DNA of 64,000 nucleotides from JAFGPL01 sp963781805 (GTDB lineage Bacteria > Bacteroidota > Bacteroidia > Bacteroidales > UBA10428), in the NCBI GenBank assembly GCA_963781805.1, contig CAWAHF010000004.1, positions 1,736,001-1,800,000 of the forward strand. The letters are read 5' to 3'. This document shows positions 8,071 through 15,715 of this stretch, piece after piece. The notes under the pieces were generated by a model, which was not told the origin of the DNA, did not search any database, and saw nothing but the letters and a program-made list of their open reading frames with translations. A program made the position numbers and the translations under genes. Numbering within the stretch: position 1 is the stretch's first letter; every line of letters begins with the position of its first letter.

Positions 8071-8394
8071 ATGAAACGATTTGGCCAGGTAATTCTTCTG
8101 AAACCAGGTAAAGCACAGGAATACATCAAACAACATGCTGCCGTTTGGCCGCCTGTGTTAAAGATGATAAAGGAATGTAATCTGTCTAACTATTCCATCT
8201 TTGTTAAAGACAATATTCTTTTTGCTTATTTTGAATACACCGGTGATGATTTCGAAAAAGATATGGCAAAAATGGCTCAGGACAAGGTTACCCAGGAATG
8301 GTGGGATGTTGTTAAACCGTTGATGGAACCGATTGAATCAAGAGGTTCCGGAGAGTTCTGGGCAGATATGGAGGAAATCTTTCATCTTGACTAA
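8071..8394 (+). CDS. rhaM: L-rhamnose mutarotase
   Basis: A 107-aa ferredoxin-fold protein of the RhaM family that interconverts the anomers of L-rhamnose, usually in the cytoplasm. The family pattern is present: MKRFGQVILLKPGK at the start, HAAVWPPVLKMIK (the catalytic histidine lies in this stretch), YSIFVKDNILFAYFEY, and the WWDVVKPLMEP segment. The length matches E. coli RhaM (104 aa). It is 37 bp after the UroD-like gene and 171 bp before rhaT, on the same strand. No rhamnose isomerase, kinase or aldolase gene is present in the window. L-fucose mutarotase is the main alternative. Confidence 0.85.
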   Translation: MKRFGQVILLKPGKAQEYIKQHAAVWPPVLKMIKECNLSNYSIFVKDNILFAYFEYTGDDFEKDMAKMAQDKVTQEWWDVVKPLMEPIESRGSGEFWADMEEIFHLD

Positions 8395-8420
8395 ATTTAG
8401 TTTATTAAAATTTTAATTTT

Positions 8421-8495
8421 GAGCAAAGGGCTAAAGCCCTGCCTTTATATTTCATTTTATCTCTCCACGCCCTCAAGGACATGGCAATTGATAAG
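8421..8495. repeat. Small palindromic intergenic repeat-like element
   Basis: Between rhaM and rhaT a perfect palindrome AGGGCTAAAGCCCT (8427-8440) is followed by a pyrimidine-rich stretch and a second, imperfect palindromic segment around 8466-8484. The architecture resembles paired REP-type elements scattered in Bacteroidota genomes. Only one copy occurs in this window. Confidence 0.4.
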
Positions 8496-8565
8496 AAATA
8501 TCTGCCTAACAGTATTATGATTTAATAAAATATAATAAAAACGTATACCCTTAAATTCCTCGCAA

Positions 8566-9678
8566 ATGACTTCATCTAACCCAATCCTCGGTATCGGACT
8601 GCACGCCATCGGCGGAATTTCAGCTTCTACCTGTTACACACCTGCTCAAAAATTGCGCAAATGGTCGTGGGGAACTTTCTGGCTGGTGCAGGCAACCTTT
8701 GCATGGATCATAATGCCCATTGTAATTGGATGGCTGACGGTACCCGATTTTTTTGAAATTCTGGCCAACGCTCCACATCGTGCTTTGTGGGGCGCTTTTA
8801 TTCTTGGGGCGGTGTACGGATTTGGCGGGATGTCTTTCGGACTTGCTATCAAACATATCGGTTACTCTCTTACCTATACCATTGCTATTGGAATTTCTGC
8901 TGTACTCGGAACCATTATTCCTCTTTTATATTTTGGCGGTTTGGTTGAACATTTTACCAAACCCGGGGGCACTATTGTATTTGCGGGTATGATTATTTCG
9001 ATTCTTGGAGTAGGATTGTGCGGATGGGCCGGATTCAAAAAAGAAAAAGATATTTCTTCACTAAGTGATAATCACACTGAATTTAAGATGATGACCGGAC
9101 TTATTCTGGCAATCATTGCAGGAGTCCTTTCAGGTGTTTTCAATGTATCGCTGGAATTTGGAAAACCAATTGCAGACATGGCTGCGCAACATGGGGCAGG
9201 TAATTTTGAAGGAAACGCCAAAATGATCGTTTCCACCTCCGGTTGCTACCTGGTAAACCTCATCTGGTTTCTGGTTGCCGGTATCAGGGAAAAAACATTG
9301 AAAGAATTTACACGAAAATCAGGAATTTCAGGGACTGTTCGATTAAAAAACAGCTTGTGGTCAGCTTTGGCAGGCACGCTTTGGTTTATGCAGTTTTTCT
9401 TTTACGGGATGGGGCATGTTCAGATGGGAAATTTCCAGTATGCCAGCTGGGTACTTCATATGTCCATGCTGATATTTTTCAGCTATATTGTGGGAGTAGT
9501 AATGAAAGAGTGGAAAAATGTGAAAAGAGGAACTTATATTATACTCATTGTAGCTTTGCTTACCCTTATTATTTCGTTCTTTATCACTGCCTATGGAAGT
9601 GTAAATGGAGAGGGGATTATAAAATCGTTTTTAGCGATAATAAAGGTTATTTTACTTTTATTGTTTGTCAGAATTTGA
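8566..9678 (+). CDS. rhaT: L-rhamnose-proton symporter RhaT
   Basis: A 370-aa inner-membrane protein with about ten hydrophobic segments, matching RhaT of the drug/metabolite transporter superfamily. Recognisable family stretches are LHAIGGISASTCYTP near the N-terminus, KKVRKWSW-like QKLRKWSWGTFW, FGGMSFGLAIKHIGYSL, and the late LWFMQFFFYGMGHVQMG and ASWVLHMSMLI segments. It is about 25 residues longer than E. coli RhaT, the extra part being a hydrophobic tail (from about residue 345). It imports L-rhamnose with a proton and fits with the mutarotase upstream. Confidence 0.88.
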   Translation: MTSSNPILGIGLHAIGGISASTCYTPAQKLRKWSWGTFWLVQATFAWIIMPIVIGWLTVPDFFEILANAPHRALWGAFILGAVYGFGGMSFGLAIKHIGYSLTYTIAIGISAVLGTIIPLLYFGGLVEHFTKPGGTIVFAGMIISILGVGLCGWAGFKKEKDISSLSDNHTEFKMMTGLILAIIAGVLSGVFNVSLEFGKPIADMAAQHGAGNFEGNAKMIVSTSGCYLVNLIWFLVAGIREKTLKEFTRKSGISGTVRLKNSLWSALAGTLWFMQFFFYGMGHVQMGNFQYASWVLHMSMLIFFSYIVGVVMKEWKNVKRGTYIILIVALLTLIISFFITAYGSVNGEGIIKSFLAIIKVILLLLFVRI

Positions 9679-9870
9679 ATAGAACACTGATGACACAGAT
9701 GTTATTGATGACCACAGATCAGTGCAAATTTGTTTAATTTGTGTTGTCTGTATACCATTTGGAATCGATAAACAAAACTTATCACCTGTTAACAATTAAG
9801 TGTAAAAGTATCCTGTCCTTCTATTAAGTTTGTAATTTGGTATCCTTTTCAATATTTCATGAAATAAAAT
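9679..9870. other. Intergenic region between rhaT and ddl
   Basis: The first 65 bp contain near-direct repeats of a GA(T/C)GACACAGATG / GATGACCACAGATCAGTG type, resembling decayed intergenic repeats common in Bacteroidota. The rest is AT-rich with no gene. A precise promoter for ddl was not identified. Confidence 0.3.
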
Positions 9871-10971
9871 ATGAGCAAGATAAAAGTCGCCATAATATTC
9901 GGAGGAAGATCTGCAGAACATGAGGTCTCGTTACAGTCGGCAAAGAATGTGATTGAATCGCTGAATAAAGACAAATACGAACCTGTCCTGATTGGGATAG
10001 ATAAAGAAGGACGCTGGTTTCTGAACGAACATTCCATGAAGGTGTTAAATTCAGATAATCCCAAAATGATTCAGCTCGCCGGAAGTGAAAATGAAGTTGC
10101 CCTGACTCCAACCGGTAAAAGCAGTCAATTGCTCAACCTGAAAAAAAATACACCTGTTTCCGGAATAGATGTGATTTTTCCGGTGTTGCACGGACCATAT
10201 GGCGAGGATGGAACCATTCAGGGACTTGCAAAACTGGCCAACATTCCCTGTGTTGGACCCGGAATTCTGGGATCAGCAGTGGGAATGGACAAAGATGTAA
10301 TGAAGCGCCTGTTGCGCGATGCAGACATTCCCAATGCCCGTTTTGTAACGCTGACTCATCAAAATAAGAGTGAATATCCCTATCAGAAAATTAAATCGTT
10401 ACTTGGTCCGGTTCTTTTTGTCAAGCCTGCAAATCTTGGCTCATCTGTCGGAATATCGAAAGCAAAAGATGAACCATCTTACAATCATGCCATTGAGGAA
10501 GCTTTTAAATTTGATTTGAAAGTAGTAATTGAAGAAGAAATTAAAGGAAGAGAAATTGAGTGTGCCATACTCGGAAATGAAGATCCGCAAGCTTCTTCTC
10601 TTGGAGAAATCATTCCGCTGGAGGAATTTTACAGTTATTCGGCTAAATACCTGAATGAAAAAGGAGCGTTGCTTGAAATCCCGGCAAAGGTGTCTAAAGA
10701 AACTGAAAAAAAGATGAAAGATGTTGCCGTGCAATCCTTTAAGCTGTTGGAGTGCGTTGGTATGTCAAGGGTTGATTTGTTTCTCACGGCTGATGAAAAA
10801 ATCTATGTGAATGAGATCAATACCATTCCCGGGTTTACAAAAATAAGTATGTATCCTAAATTATGGGAACACAGTGGTCTATCTTATTGTGAATTGATTG
10901 ACAAACTAATTACGTTTGCCATTGAAGATTTTGAAAAGAGAAATAACCTGAGGACTTCGATGGATTTTTAA
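9871..10971 (+). CDS. ddl: D-alanine-D-alanine ligase
   Basis: A 366-aa cytoplasmic ATP-grasp ligase that makes D-Ala-D-Ala for peptidoglycan. The N-terminal Ddl signature FGGRSAEHEVSLQSA (residues 11-25) is intact, followed by FPVLHGPYGEDGTIQG, the VKPANLGSSVGIS nucleotide loop and a C-terminal RVDLFLT...VNEINTIPGFT magnesium site. These are the residues missing from the two ATP-grasp proteins at 3522-5467, which supports giving the cell-wall role to this gene alone. It has no dcw-cluster neighbours. Its stop overlaps the stop of the convergent transposase gene by 4 bp. Confidence 0.95.
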   Translation: MSKIKVAIIFGGRSAEHEVSLQSAKNVIESLNKDKYEPVLIGIDKEGRWFLNEHSMKVLNSDNPKMIQLAGSENEVALTPTGKSSQLLNLKKNTPVSGIDVIFPVLHGPYGEDGTIQGLAKLANIPCVGPGILGSAVGMDKDVMKRLLRDADIPNARFVTLTHQNKSEYPYQKIKSLLGPVLFVKPANLGSSVGISKAKDEPSYNHAIEEAFKFDLKVVIEEEIKGREIECAILGNEDPQASSLGEIIPLEEFYSYSAKYLNEKGALLEIPAKVSKETEKKMKDVAVQSFKLLECVGMSRVDLFLTADEKIYVNEINTIPGFTKISMYPKLWEHSGLSYCELIDKLITFAIEDFEKRNNLRTSMDF

Positions 10972-11605
10972 TAACTATGTGTTTCAATTCCTAAAAATTC
11001 TTCAAGCATTAATAGCTCTAATCTTTCTTCGTGTATAGCAATAAAAGTTTCCTTTTCCCCAAACCAATTTAAAACCACATTACGCCTAATTTTTGTGGAT
11101 TTTTCAGAAATACAGGTGTTGTATGAACTCCAGCCATATTCTGAAGGATGACTGCAAAATCCATGGTGCACAGGATTATTATGAATATAAACCACTACCT
11201 TTCTGAAATAATTTTCATTTTCAATTAATTTTCGTTTAAAAGGCCTTTCAAACAGACTGCCATGACGCGAATACATTTTGTTAAATGCCTGGGAGTATGC
11301 ATTAAAAAGGTTTGAAAAGTATTGATGGGGAGGTTTTGTTTGTTTGTCATTAACCCTGAAAGGGGTTGGAACCCTGTCAGGGTTATTAGATAGTATTTCA
11401 TCCATTCCCTTTATCCTCACCAACAAATGAAAATGATTACCCATCAGGCACCAGGCAAATGTGTCAGCAACCGGTGTTACATGTTTTTCATACAACCAGA
11501 GGAAATATTCATAATTGGTATTTTCACGAAATAACGCTTCACCATTAATGCCACAATTATAAATATGATAATACTTACCCTTATGAGGAATTCGTTTTTT
11601 TGCAT
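10968..11605 (-). pseudogene. REP-associated tyrosine transposase (Y1/IS200-like), frameshifted near its start
   Basis: From about 11600 to 10968 the minus frame encodes a RAYT of the Y1_Tnp family: YYHIYNCGIN near the start, the HUH motif in GNHFHLLV, and the catalytic tyrosine in the ENYFRKVVVYIHNNPVHHG helix. The frame is open up to a TAA but has no ATG in phase; the first possible in-phase start is a TTG at 11495, which would delete the first beta-strand. An ATG at 11605 is followed by CAA and A7; with A8 it would read MQKKRIPHKGKYYHIYN in frame. So a one-base loss in a homopolymer, or programmed slippage, separates start from body. The protein also contains an insert rich in Pro and Thr encoded by a REP-like palindrome (11352-11384). 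RAYTs mobilise REP palindromes by single-strand transposition. Confidence 0.8.
11352..11384. repeat. REP-like double palindrome inside the transposase gene
   Basis: AACCCTGAAAGGGGTT (11352-11367) is followed after GG by the perfect palindrome AACCCTGTCAGGGTT (11370-11384). The pair is translated as part of the RAYT (residues reading PDRVPTPFRV). Equivalent palindromes lie just upstream of the gene at 11621-11654. Confidence 0.75.
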
Positions 11606-11620
11606 ATTATCGTTTTATAT

Positions 11621-11654
11621 AACTCTGCCAGGGTTTTTGAACCCTGTCAAGGTT
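11621..11654. repeat. REP-like double palindrome upstream of the transposase
   Basis: AACTCTGCCAGGGTT (11621-11635) and AACCCTGTCAAGGTT (11640-11654) are near-copies of the palindrome at 11370-11384, again paired, with a 4-bp spacer. They start 16 bp upstream of the presumed ATG at 11605. This is the usual place for the cognate REP of a RAYT. Confidence 0.7.
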
Positions 11655-11951
11655 CACAGAATTAACTTTCCTGTCAACCTTTCAATTTTTACTCCTCCAT
11701 TAAATCATTTCTTCAACCCTGATTAACAGGTAAATACATTTAACAGGCAAATTACAAAAAGGAAAGGTGAAAAAAAAAGAATACTCTAATTTTTCATATT
11801 TAAATAACTTATTTTTAACCACACCAGGGGTTAGACAAACCTCTTCTTCGATTTCGCCGAAACGGTTCGAAGTAACCCTCACCTGTTTTAAGTCTGTGAT
11901 TTTAACCTATAAATAAACCAAAGTCTTTGACTTCATTAAAGCTTTATTTAC

Positions 11952-12074
11952 TCATTCCACATACTCCGGTTTATGCTTATGTATGGTAACAACCTTTTTA
12001 TTCTCCGGCACTACCACAGATGCAGCCACAAGCTCCGCAATGTCTTCAACCTGTATTTTGGTTCCTTTCCAAGG
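11952..12074 (-). pseudogene. Relic of the 3' end of a second HdrD-like gene
   Basis: Read on the minus strand, this fragment encodes KGTKIQVEDIAE-L-VAAS followed by VVVPENKKVVTIHKHKPEYVE and a TGA. It aligns with the last about 38 residues of the intact protein at 12534-14357 (KGTKIQVEDIAEIVAAS, VVPESKKLLTEHKHESVLVE). Homology stops abruptly at about 12074, before the CCG domain. Amino-acid similarity is kept and there is no stop, so the loss of the gene body looks recent. It points to a former tandem duplicate removed by deletion. Confidence 0.8.
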
Positions 12075-12288
12075 TACAAAAACACTAAGAATCACCAGTT
12101 CATAAAATATTGATATCTAAATATTTGTGAGCTTTTAAATCTTGGATTCTTGTGGCGTTATCTTAAATTGGAAACTTTTTGGGCAGCCTTCTTAATAAAC
12201 TTAAACCTGTTGCTTAATAATTACCAGATCAAAGAGCTTAATCTATAGAAGAGGCTTAGGTTAAAAACTTTATTCAAAGAGGGAAGAT

Positions 12289-12425
12289 AACCCCCTGCCC
12301 CCTTTGAAAAGGGGGAATATATACTAATTAATATTATACAATATCGTACTATTTAAGCATAATTTTATTGAAGCATTTTTCCCATGAAGCGAATACTCCC
12401 CCTTAATAAAGGGGGCTGGGGGGTT
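12289..12425. repeat. 137-bp inverted-repeat (MITE-like) element
   Basis: The left arm (12289-12320, starting AACCCCCTGCCCCCTTT) and the right arm (12393-12425, ending AGGGGGCTGGGGGGTT) are imperfect inverted repeats of about 32 bp. Each arm contains its own CCCCCTTT...AAGGGGG hairpin. The 72-bp interior is AT-rich and non-coding. Similar GC-rich palindromes flank the DUF559 gene at 18150-18554. Confidence 0.65.
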
Positions 12426-12533
12426 GTTAAATTACATTTTCTTCTAAAAACTTTTATATTAATACTGCCAGCTTATACCATTTTACATTTAAATCTTATA
12501 TATTCAATGGCTCAGAAAAAGTTGCATATTTAA

Positions 12534-14357
12534 TCATTCCACAAGCACGGATTCATGTTTATGTTCTGTCAGAAGTTTTTTACTTTCAGGGACAACCATA
12601 GATGCAGCCACGATTTCTGCAATGTCTTCAACTTGTATTTTGGTCCCTTTCGAAAAGGTCTTTTTGCATAACGGACATGCAGTAATTAATTTATCAGGAT
12701 TGGGAGCCATCAGCTTTGCAAGGGCATCATCCCTGAGAATATTTTTCTGTGCAATGCTGAGATTAAAACTGGCCAGACTTCCCCCGCAACAAAGTGCATT
12801 TTCTTTTTCACTGGATGGATGCAATAACCTGCCTACTTTATTCAGTAAGATTCTCGGCTCTTCATATATTCCCAATCCTCTTCCTAGTTCACACGGATCA
12901 TGATATACCACCTTTATATCGCTTTTATTCAACAATAAAATTCCCACTTCAACCAGTTTCAGAATGTACTCGGTGTGATGCATTACATGAATATCAAGCT
13001 TATAATCTTCTCTGAACGTTTTATAACAGATAGGACAGGAAGTCACCAGCACCTTTGCCTTTGATTGTTTGATAAGCTTTTTATTATATTCCATCAGTTT
13101 TGCCGCATTTTCATAATGCCCCGATTGAATAAGCGGGCGACCGCAGCATGCCTCCTTATCCGAATCCATAAAATAGTAATTGACTCCTGCTATATCAAAT
13201 ATCTTTAGCATCGATTTTTTAATAGATGGTGTAAGGTGGGTCATGCATCCGGCAAAATAAACCACATCGGCAATTTTATAATTTGGAGGTTTTAAGAATT
13301 CGTAAGTAGATGTATTCACTACACCGTTTTTATTGCGTTGTGTAACCCGTAAGTCTGATAACTTAATGCCGACGGGACATACATTCTCGCATCGCCCACA
13401 GAGCATGCATGTAAAAAGTTTCTCGTCGTCCACATTTCCTTCTCTGATGGAACGAAGAAAATATACCGATTGTATTTTGTTAATTCCCAGCGCATGATTT
13501 ATCTGGCATGCATCAATGCAAATGCCGCAGCGCGAGCAGGAACGAACTTCTATATCAGAATATGAATTGAATTCACGTTCAGTTTTAATCCCATATTTTC
13601 TTAGAAAAATAAGCAGAACTTCTGCCGGAATATGCATGTATCTTGAATAAGGCAATGCCACAAAAAAAGCGCCCAGTGCAATGGAATATCCCCACCACGC
13701 AGGCAAAGCAAGTTTGTCTACAGGCAGAAACTTTGCAAATGCATGACCAAGTGTACCTGTTAAAAAATTTCCATTATGATAAACACCCGAAGTAAAGCTT
13801 TCGGCAAGAAGACGTAATGGAAAGATAAACCATAATGAACTAAGAGCCAGTTTATCAAAAAATTTCAGTTTTGTGGTTTTTTTCAATCCCACAATCCTTG
13901 AATAAAAACGTTTGGTAATTGCAATGGAGAGACCAGTTAAGATAATGAGCAACAGTAAATCCATTATAAATTCAAAGGTGGATTTTAGAAGGTAATCACC
14001 GGGAGAGGTAACAAAAAAATTGAAAAATATGGGATAATAGGGTGGATGAACCAATATCTTACTATAAAACTGGGCCTGAAAATTACCCAACACAATGAGT
14101 AAAAACCAGCCAAACGCAAGGCTCATGTGCATGTATCCAAGCAAAGGATTAGTTTTATAAATTTTTCGGTGTAAAAGACTTTCCATAAAAGTCTCTCCTA
14201 TGGCTTCGATTGTTTTTACACTGAAGATGTTTGTTCTGAGCTTATGTTTATCTTCCCCTTCAAGCCTAACTATCCAGATTAAAAATTTCGCCACAATGAT
14301 GACGAATAAGGCCGTAAGACCAAGACTGAATGGGATAACAAATGGATCGTAAGTCAT
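12534..14357 (-). CDS. HdrE-HdrD-like fusion: membrane cytochrome-type domain plus Fe-S/CCG heterodisulfide-reductase domain
   Basis: A 607-aa protein. Residues about 1-245 contain five or six transmembrane segments like the nitrate-reductase gamma/HdrE family and would exchange electrons with menaquinone through b-haem. Two [4Fe-4S] motifs follow, CSRCGICIDAC and CMLCGRCENVCPVG (about 285-340). Two CCG domains come next: CCGRPLIQSG...TSCPICYKTF and DPCELGRG...CCGGSLASF...ACPLCKKTF, which in HdrD/HdrB bind a non-cubane [4Fe-4S] cluster pair. It is the last gene of a five-gene operon and begins 1 nt after the preceding stop. It is probably the membrane anchor of the complex, passing electrons between quinone and a thiol/disulfide or unknown partner. 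Confidence 0.85.
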   Translation of the reverse strand: MTYDPFVIPFSLGLTALFVIIVAKFLIWIVRLEGEDKHKLRTNIFSVKTIEAIGETFMESLLHRKIYKTNPLLGYMHMSLAFGWFLLIVLGNFQAQFYSKILVHPPYYPIFFNFFVTSPGDYLLKSTFEFIMDLLLLIILTGLSIAITKRFYSRIVGLKKTTKLKFFDKLALSSLWFIFPLRLLAESFTSGVYHNGNFLTGTLGHAFAKFLPVDKLALPAWWGYSIALGAFFVALPYSRYMHIPAEVLLIFLRKYGIKTEREFNSYSDIEVRSCSRCGICIDACQINHALGINKIQSVYFLRSIREGNVDDEKLFTCMLCGRCENVCPVGIKLSDLRVTQRNKNGVVNTSTYEFLKPPNYKIADVVYFAGCMTHLTPSIKKSMLKIFDIAGVNYYFMDSDKEACCGRPLIQSGHYENAAKLMEYNKKLIKQSKAKVLVTSCPICYKTFREDYKLDIHVMHHTEYILKLVEVGILLLNKSDIKVVYHDPCELGRGLGIYEEPRILLNKVGRLLHPSSEKENALCCGGSLASFNLSIAQKNILRDDALAKLMAPNPDKLITACPLCKKTFSKGTKIQVEDIAEIVAASMVVPESKKLLTEHKHESVLVE

Positions 14358-14358
14358 A

Positions 14359-14715
14359 CTAACTGAATTTTTGAATCGCTTCTTTAATTTTTAGAATTAC
14401 ATTCCGGGTATTAATTCCTCTGGGACATACTAAAATGCACTTTCCGCATAGCATGCATTTATTTATTTCACGTTCAAGATCTTCGGTTTCACCGCGACGC
14501 AATAACATATTAAGTTTCCTGATATTGAAATCTATCAGGTTACCGGCACTGCATGTAGCTGTGCATCCTCCACATGAAATACATACCATGAACGAAGGCT
14601 CATTCTCAAGTACAAAATTCAGCAATCGATGATCATTCTGATCATAGTCTATTTGCCTGTCCTTTGTTATGGTAAATCCGAAGTCTTTCATAATATCAAC
14701 TGATATATTCAGCAA
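14359..14715 (-). CDS. HdrC-like 4Fe-4S ferredoxin subunit (small)
   Basis: A 118-aa protein with two ferredoxin motifs, CISCGGCTATC and CMLCGKCILVCPRG, at about residues 44-54 and 87-100. The second cysteine group of the first motif is followed by SAGN rather than Pro, as often in HdrC. It overlaps the end of the HdrA-like gene by 20 bp and ends 1 nt before the HdrE-HdrD gene. It probably wires the flavin subunit to the membrane subunit. It is a second, shorter HdrC-like protein in the same operon (the other is at 16794-17504). Confidence 0.85.
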   Translation of the reverse strand: MLNISVDIMKDFGFTITKDRQIDYDQNDHRLLNFVLENEPSFMVCISCGGCTATCSAGNLIDFNIRKLNMLLRRGETEDLEREINKCMLCGKCILVCPRGINTRNVILKIKEAIQKFS

Positions 14716-15715
14716 TTTTCAGCGCTGCCGAACGTGCATCGGCAATGGTATCTGAAATTGCCATGGGAGCTGTGACAGTTCCGGCTGTATAAATCCCGGC
14801 CATATTGGTAATATTATTTTCCAACTGGACATCATCATGAGCTATAAATCCATCTTTGCTCAAATGGATACCGAGCATTTTACTCATAAGTGTGGTACTT
14901 TCTGAAGGAACCATCCCAATCATCAGAATCATCAGGTCAACATTCATTTTTAATGGTCTTCCGGACAGGGTGTCTTCTGATTTTATCTGAAGACTTCCAT
15001 CGATATTTTCAGCAGCTTCAGAAAGCCTTCCTCTAATAAACTGAATTCCCCAAATTTCCTGGGCTTCACGATAGATTTCTTCGAATCCTTTTCCATACAT
15101 TCTTAAATCCATGTAAAAGCAAAAGATTTCAGCATTGGGAAGTTTCTGTCTGATTTCAATTGCCTGCTTAACTGCCGTTATACAGCAAACTCTCGAACAA
15201 TGGAAGAAACCTGATTTCTCATCGCGTGAACCCACACAATGGATTATGGCAATTCTTTTAGGTACTCTGCCTGAAGCCACTGTGAGTACATTATTCTCTT
15301 TCAGTTTTTTTTCCAAATCTACAGATGTAATCACATTCTCATAAATTCCATATCCGTATTCTTCTTTTCTTCGCGCATCAAAAAGATCAAAACCTGTAGC
15401 TAAAAGAATACTATCTACTTTAAAATTCTGATGTTGAGAGGTTTTTACTTCAAATTTTCCGGCTTTTTTGCTTATCCCTTCCACATCAGTATTGGTACAA
15501 ATCTTAATATTTTTATTCTGAAGATCGTTGATTAAAGACCGGGTAATTTCTGAAGCCTGCCTGAAATTCGGAAACAGATGATCCCACTGGCTGACATGAC
15601 CGCCCAATTGTTGTTTCTTTTCGATCAGCAGCACTTCAATATCCATTCTGCTGAGAACAGAGGCTGCCTCCATTCCTGCAATGCCGCCGCCTATGATGAC
15701 TACCTTTTTTGTCAT
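14696..15715 (-). CDS. HdrA-like FAD subunit (short, QmoA-like)
   Basis: A flavoprotein of about 339 aa from the ATG at 15715; that start overlaps the hdrB stop in ATGA, and a TTG two codons upstream is less likely. It opens with the dinucleotide-binding GGGIAGMEAA motif and an ELGG-like QQLGGHV, and carries the HdrA-type HCVGSRDE...HCSRVCC cluster-binding segment. Canonical HdrA is about 650 aa with extra ferredoxin domains. This short form resembles QmoA of quinone-interacting oxidoreductase complexes, with the ferredoxin modules on separate genes. It is the likely electron-splitting or distribution point of the complex. Confidence 0.82.
   Translation of the reverse strand: MTKKVVIIGGGIAGMEAASVLSRMDIEVLLIEKKQQLGGHVSQWDHLFPNFRQASEITRSLINDLQNKNIKICTNTDVEGISKKAGKFEVKTSQHQNFKVDSILLATGFDLFDARRKEEYGYGIYENVITSVDLEKKLKENNVLTVASGRVPKRIAIIHCVGSRDEKSGFFHCSRVCCITAVKQAIEIRQKLPNAEIFCFYMDLRMYGKGFEEIYREAQEIWGIQFIRGRLSEAAENIDGSLQIKSEDTLSGRPLKMNVDLMILMIGMVPSESTTLMSKMLGIHLSKDGFIAHDDVQLENNITNMAGIYTAGTVTAPMAISDTIADARSAALKIAEYIS

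Larger units (their letters stand above)
11655..12533. other. Gene-poor stretch with relics and inverted repeats
   Basis: About 880 bp without an intact gene. It contains a short relic of the HdrD-like gene (11952-12074) and a pair of GC-rich inverted repeats (12289-12425). A 60-codon minus ORF at 11700-11882 has no recognisable features and is probably chance. The remainder is AT-rich with frequent stops in all frames. Confidence 0.6.

Noticed and set aside
9243..9737. Long plus-strand ORF overlapping rhaT in another frame
   Set aside because: It is a shadow of rhaT; its translation shows no conserved pattern while the rhaT frame matches the family along its full length.
11700..11882. 60-codon minus-strand ORF as a gene
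   Set aside because: No motif, no start signal and no neighbour link; it lies in a degenerate stretch between repeats.
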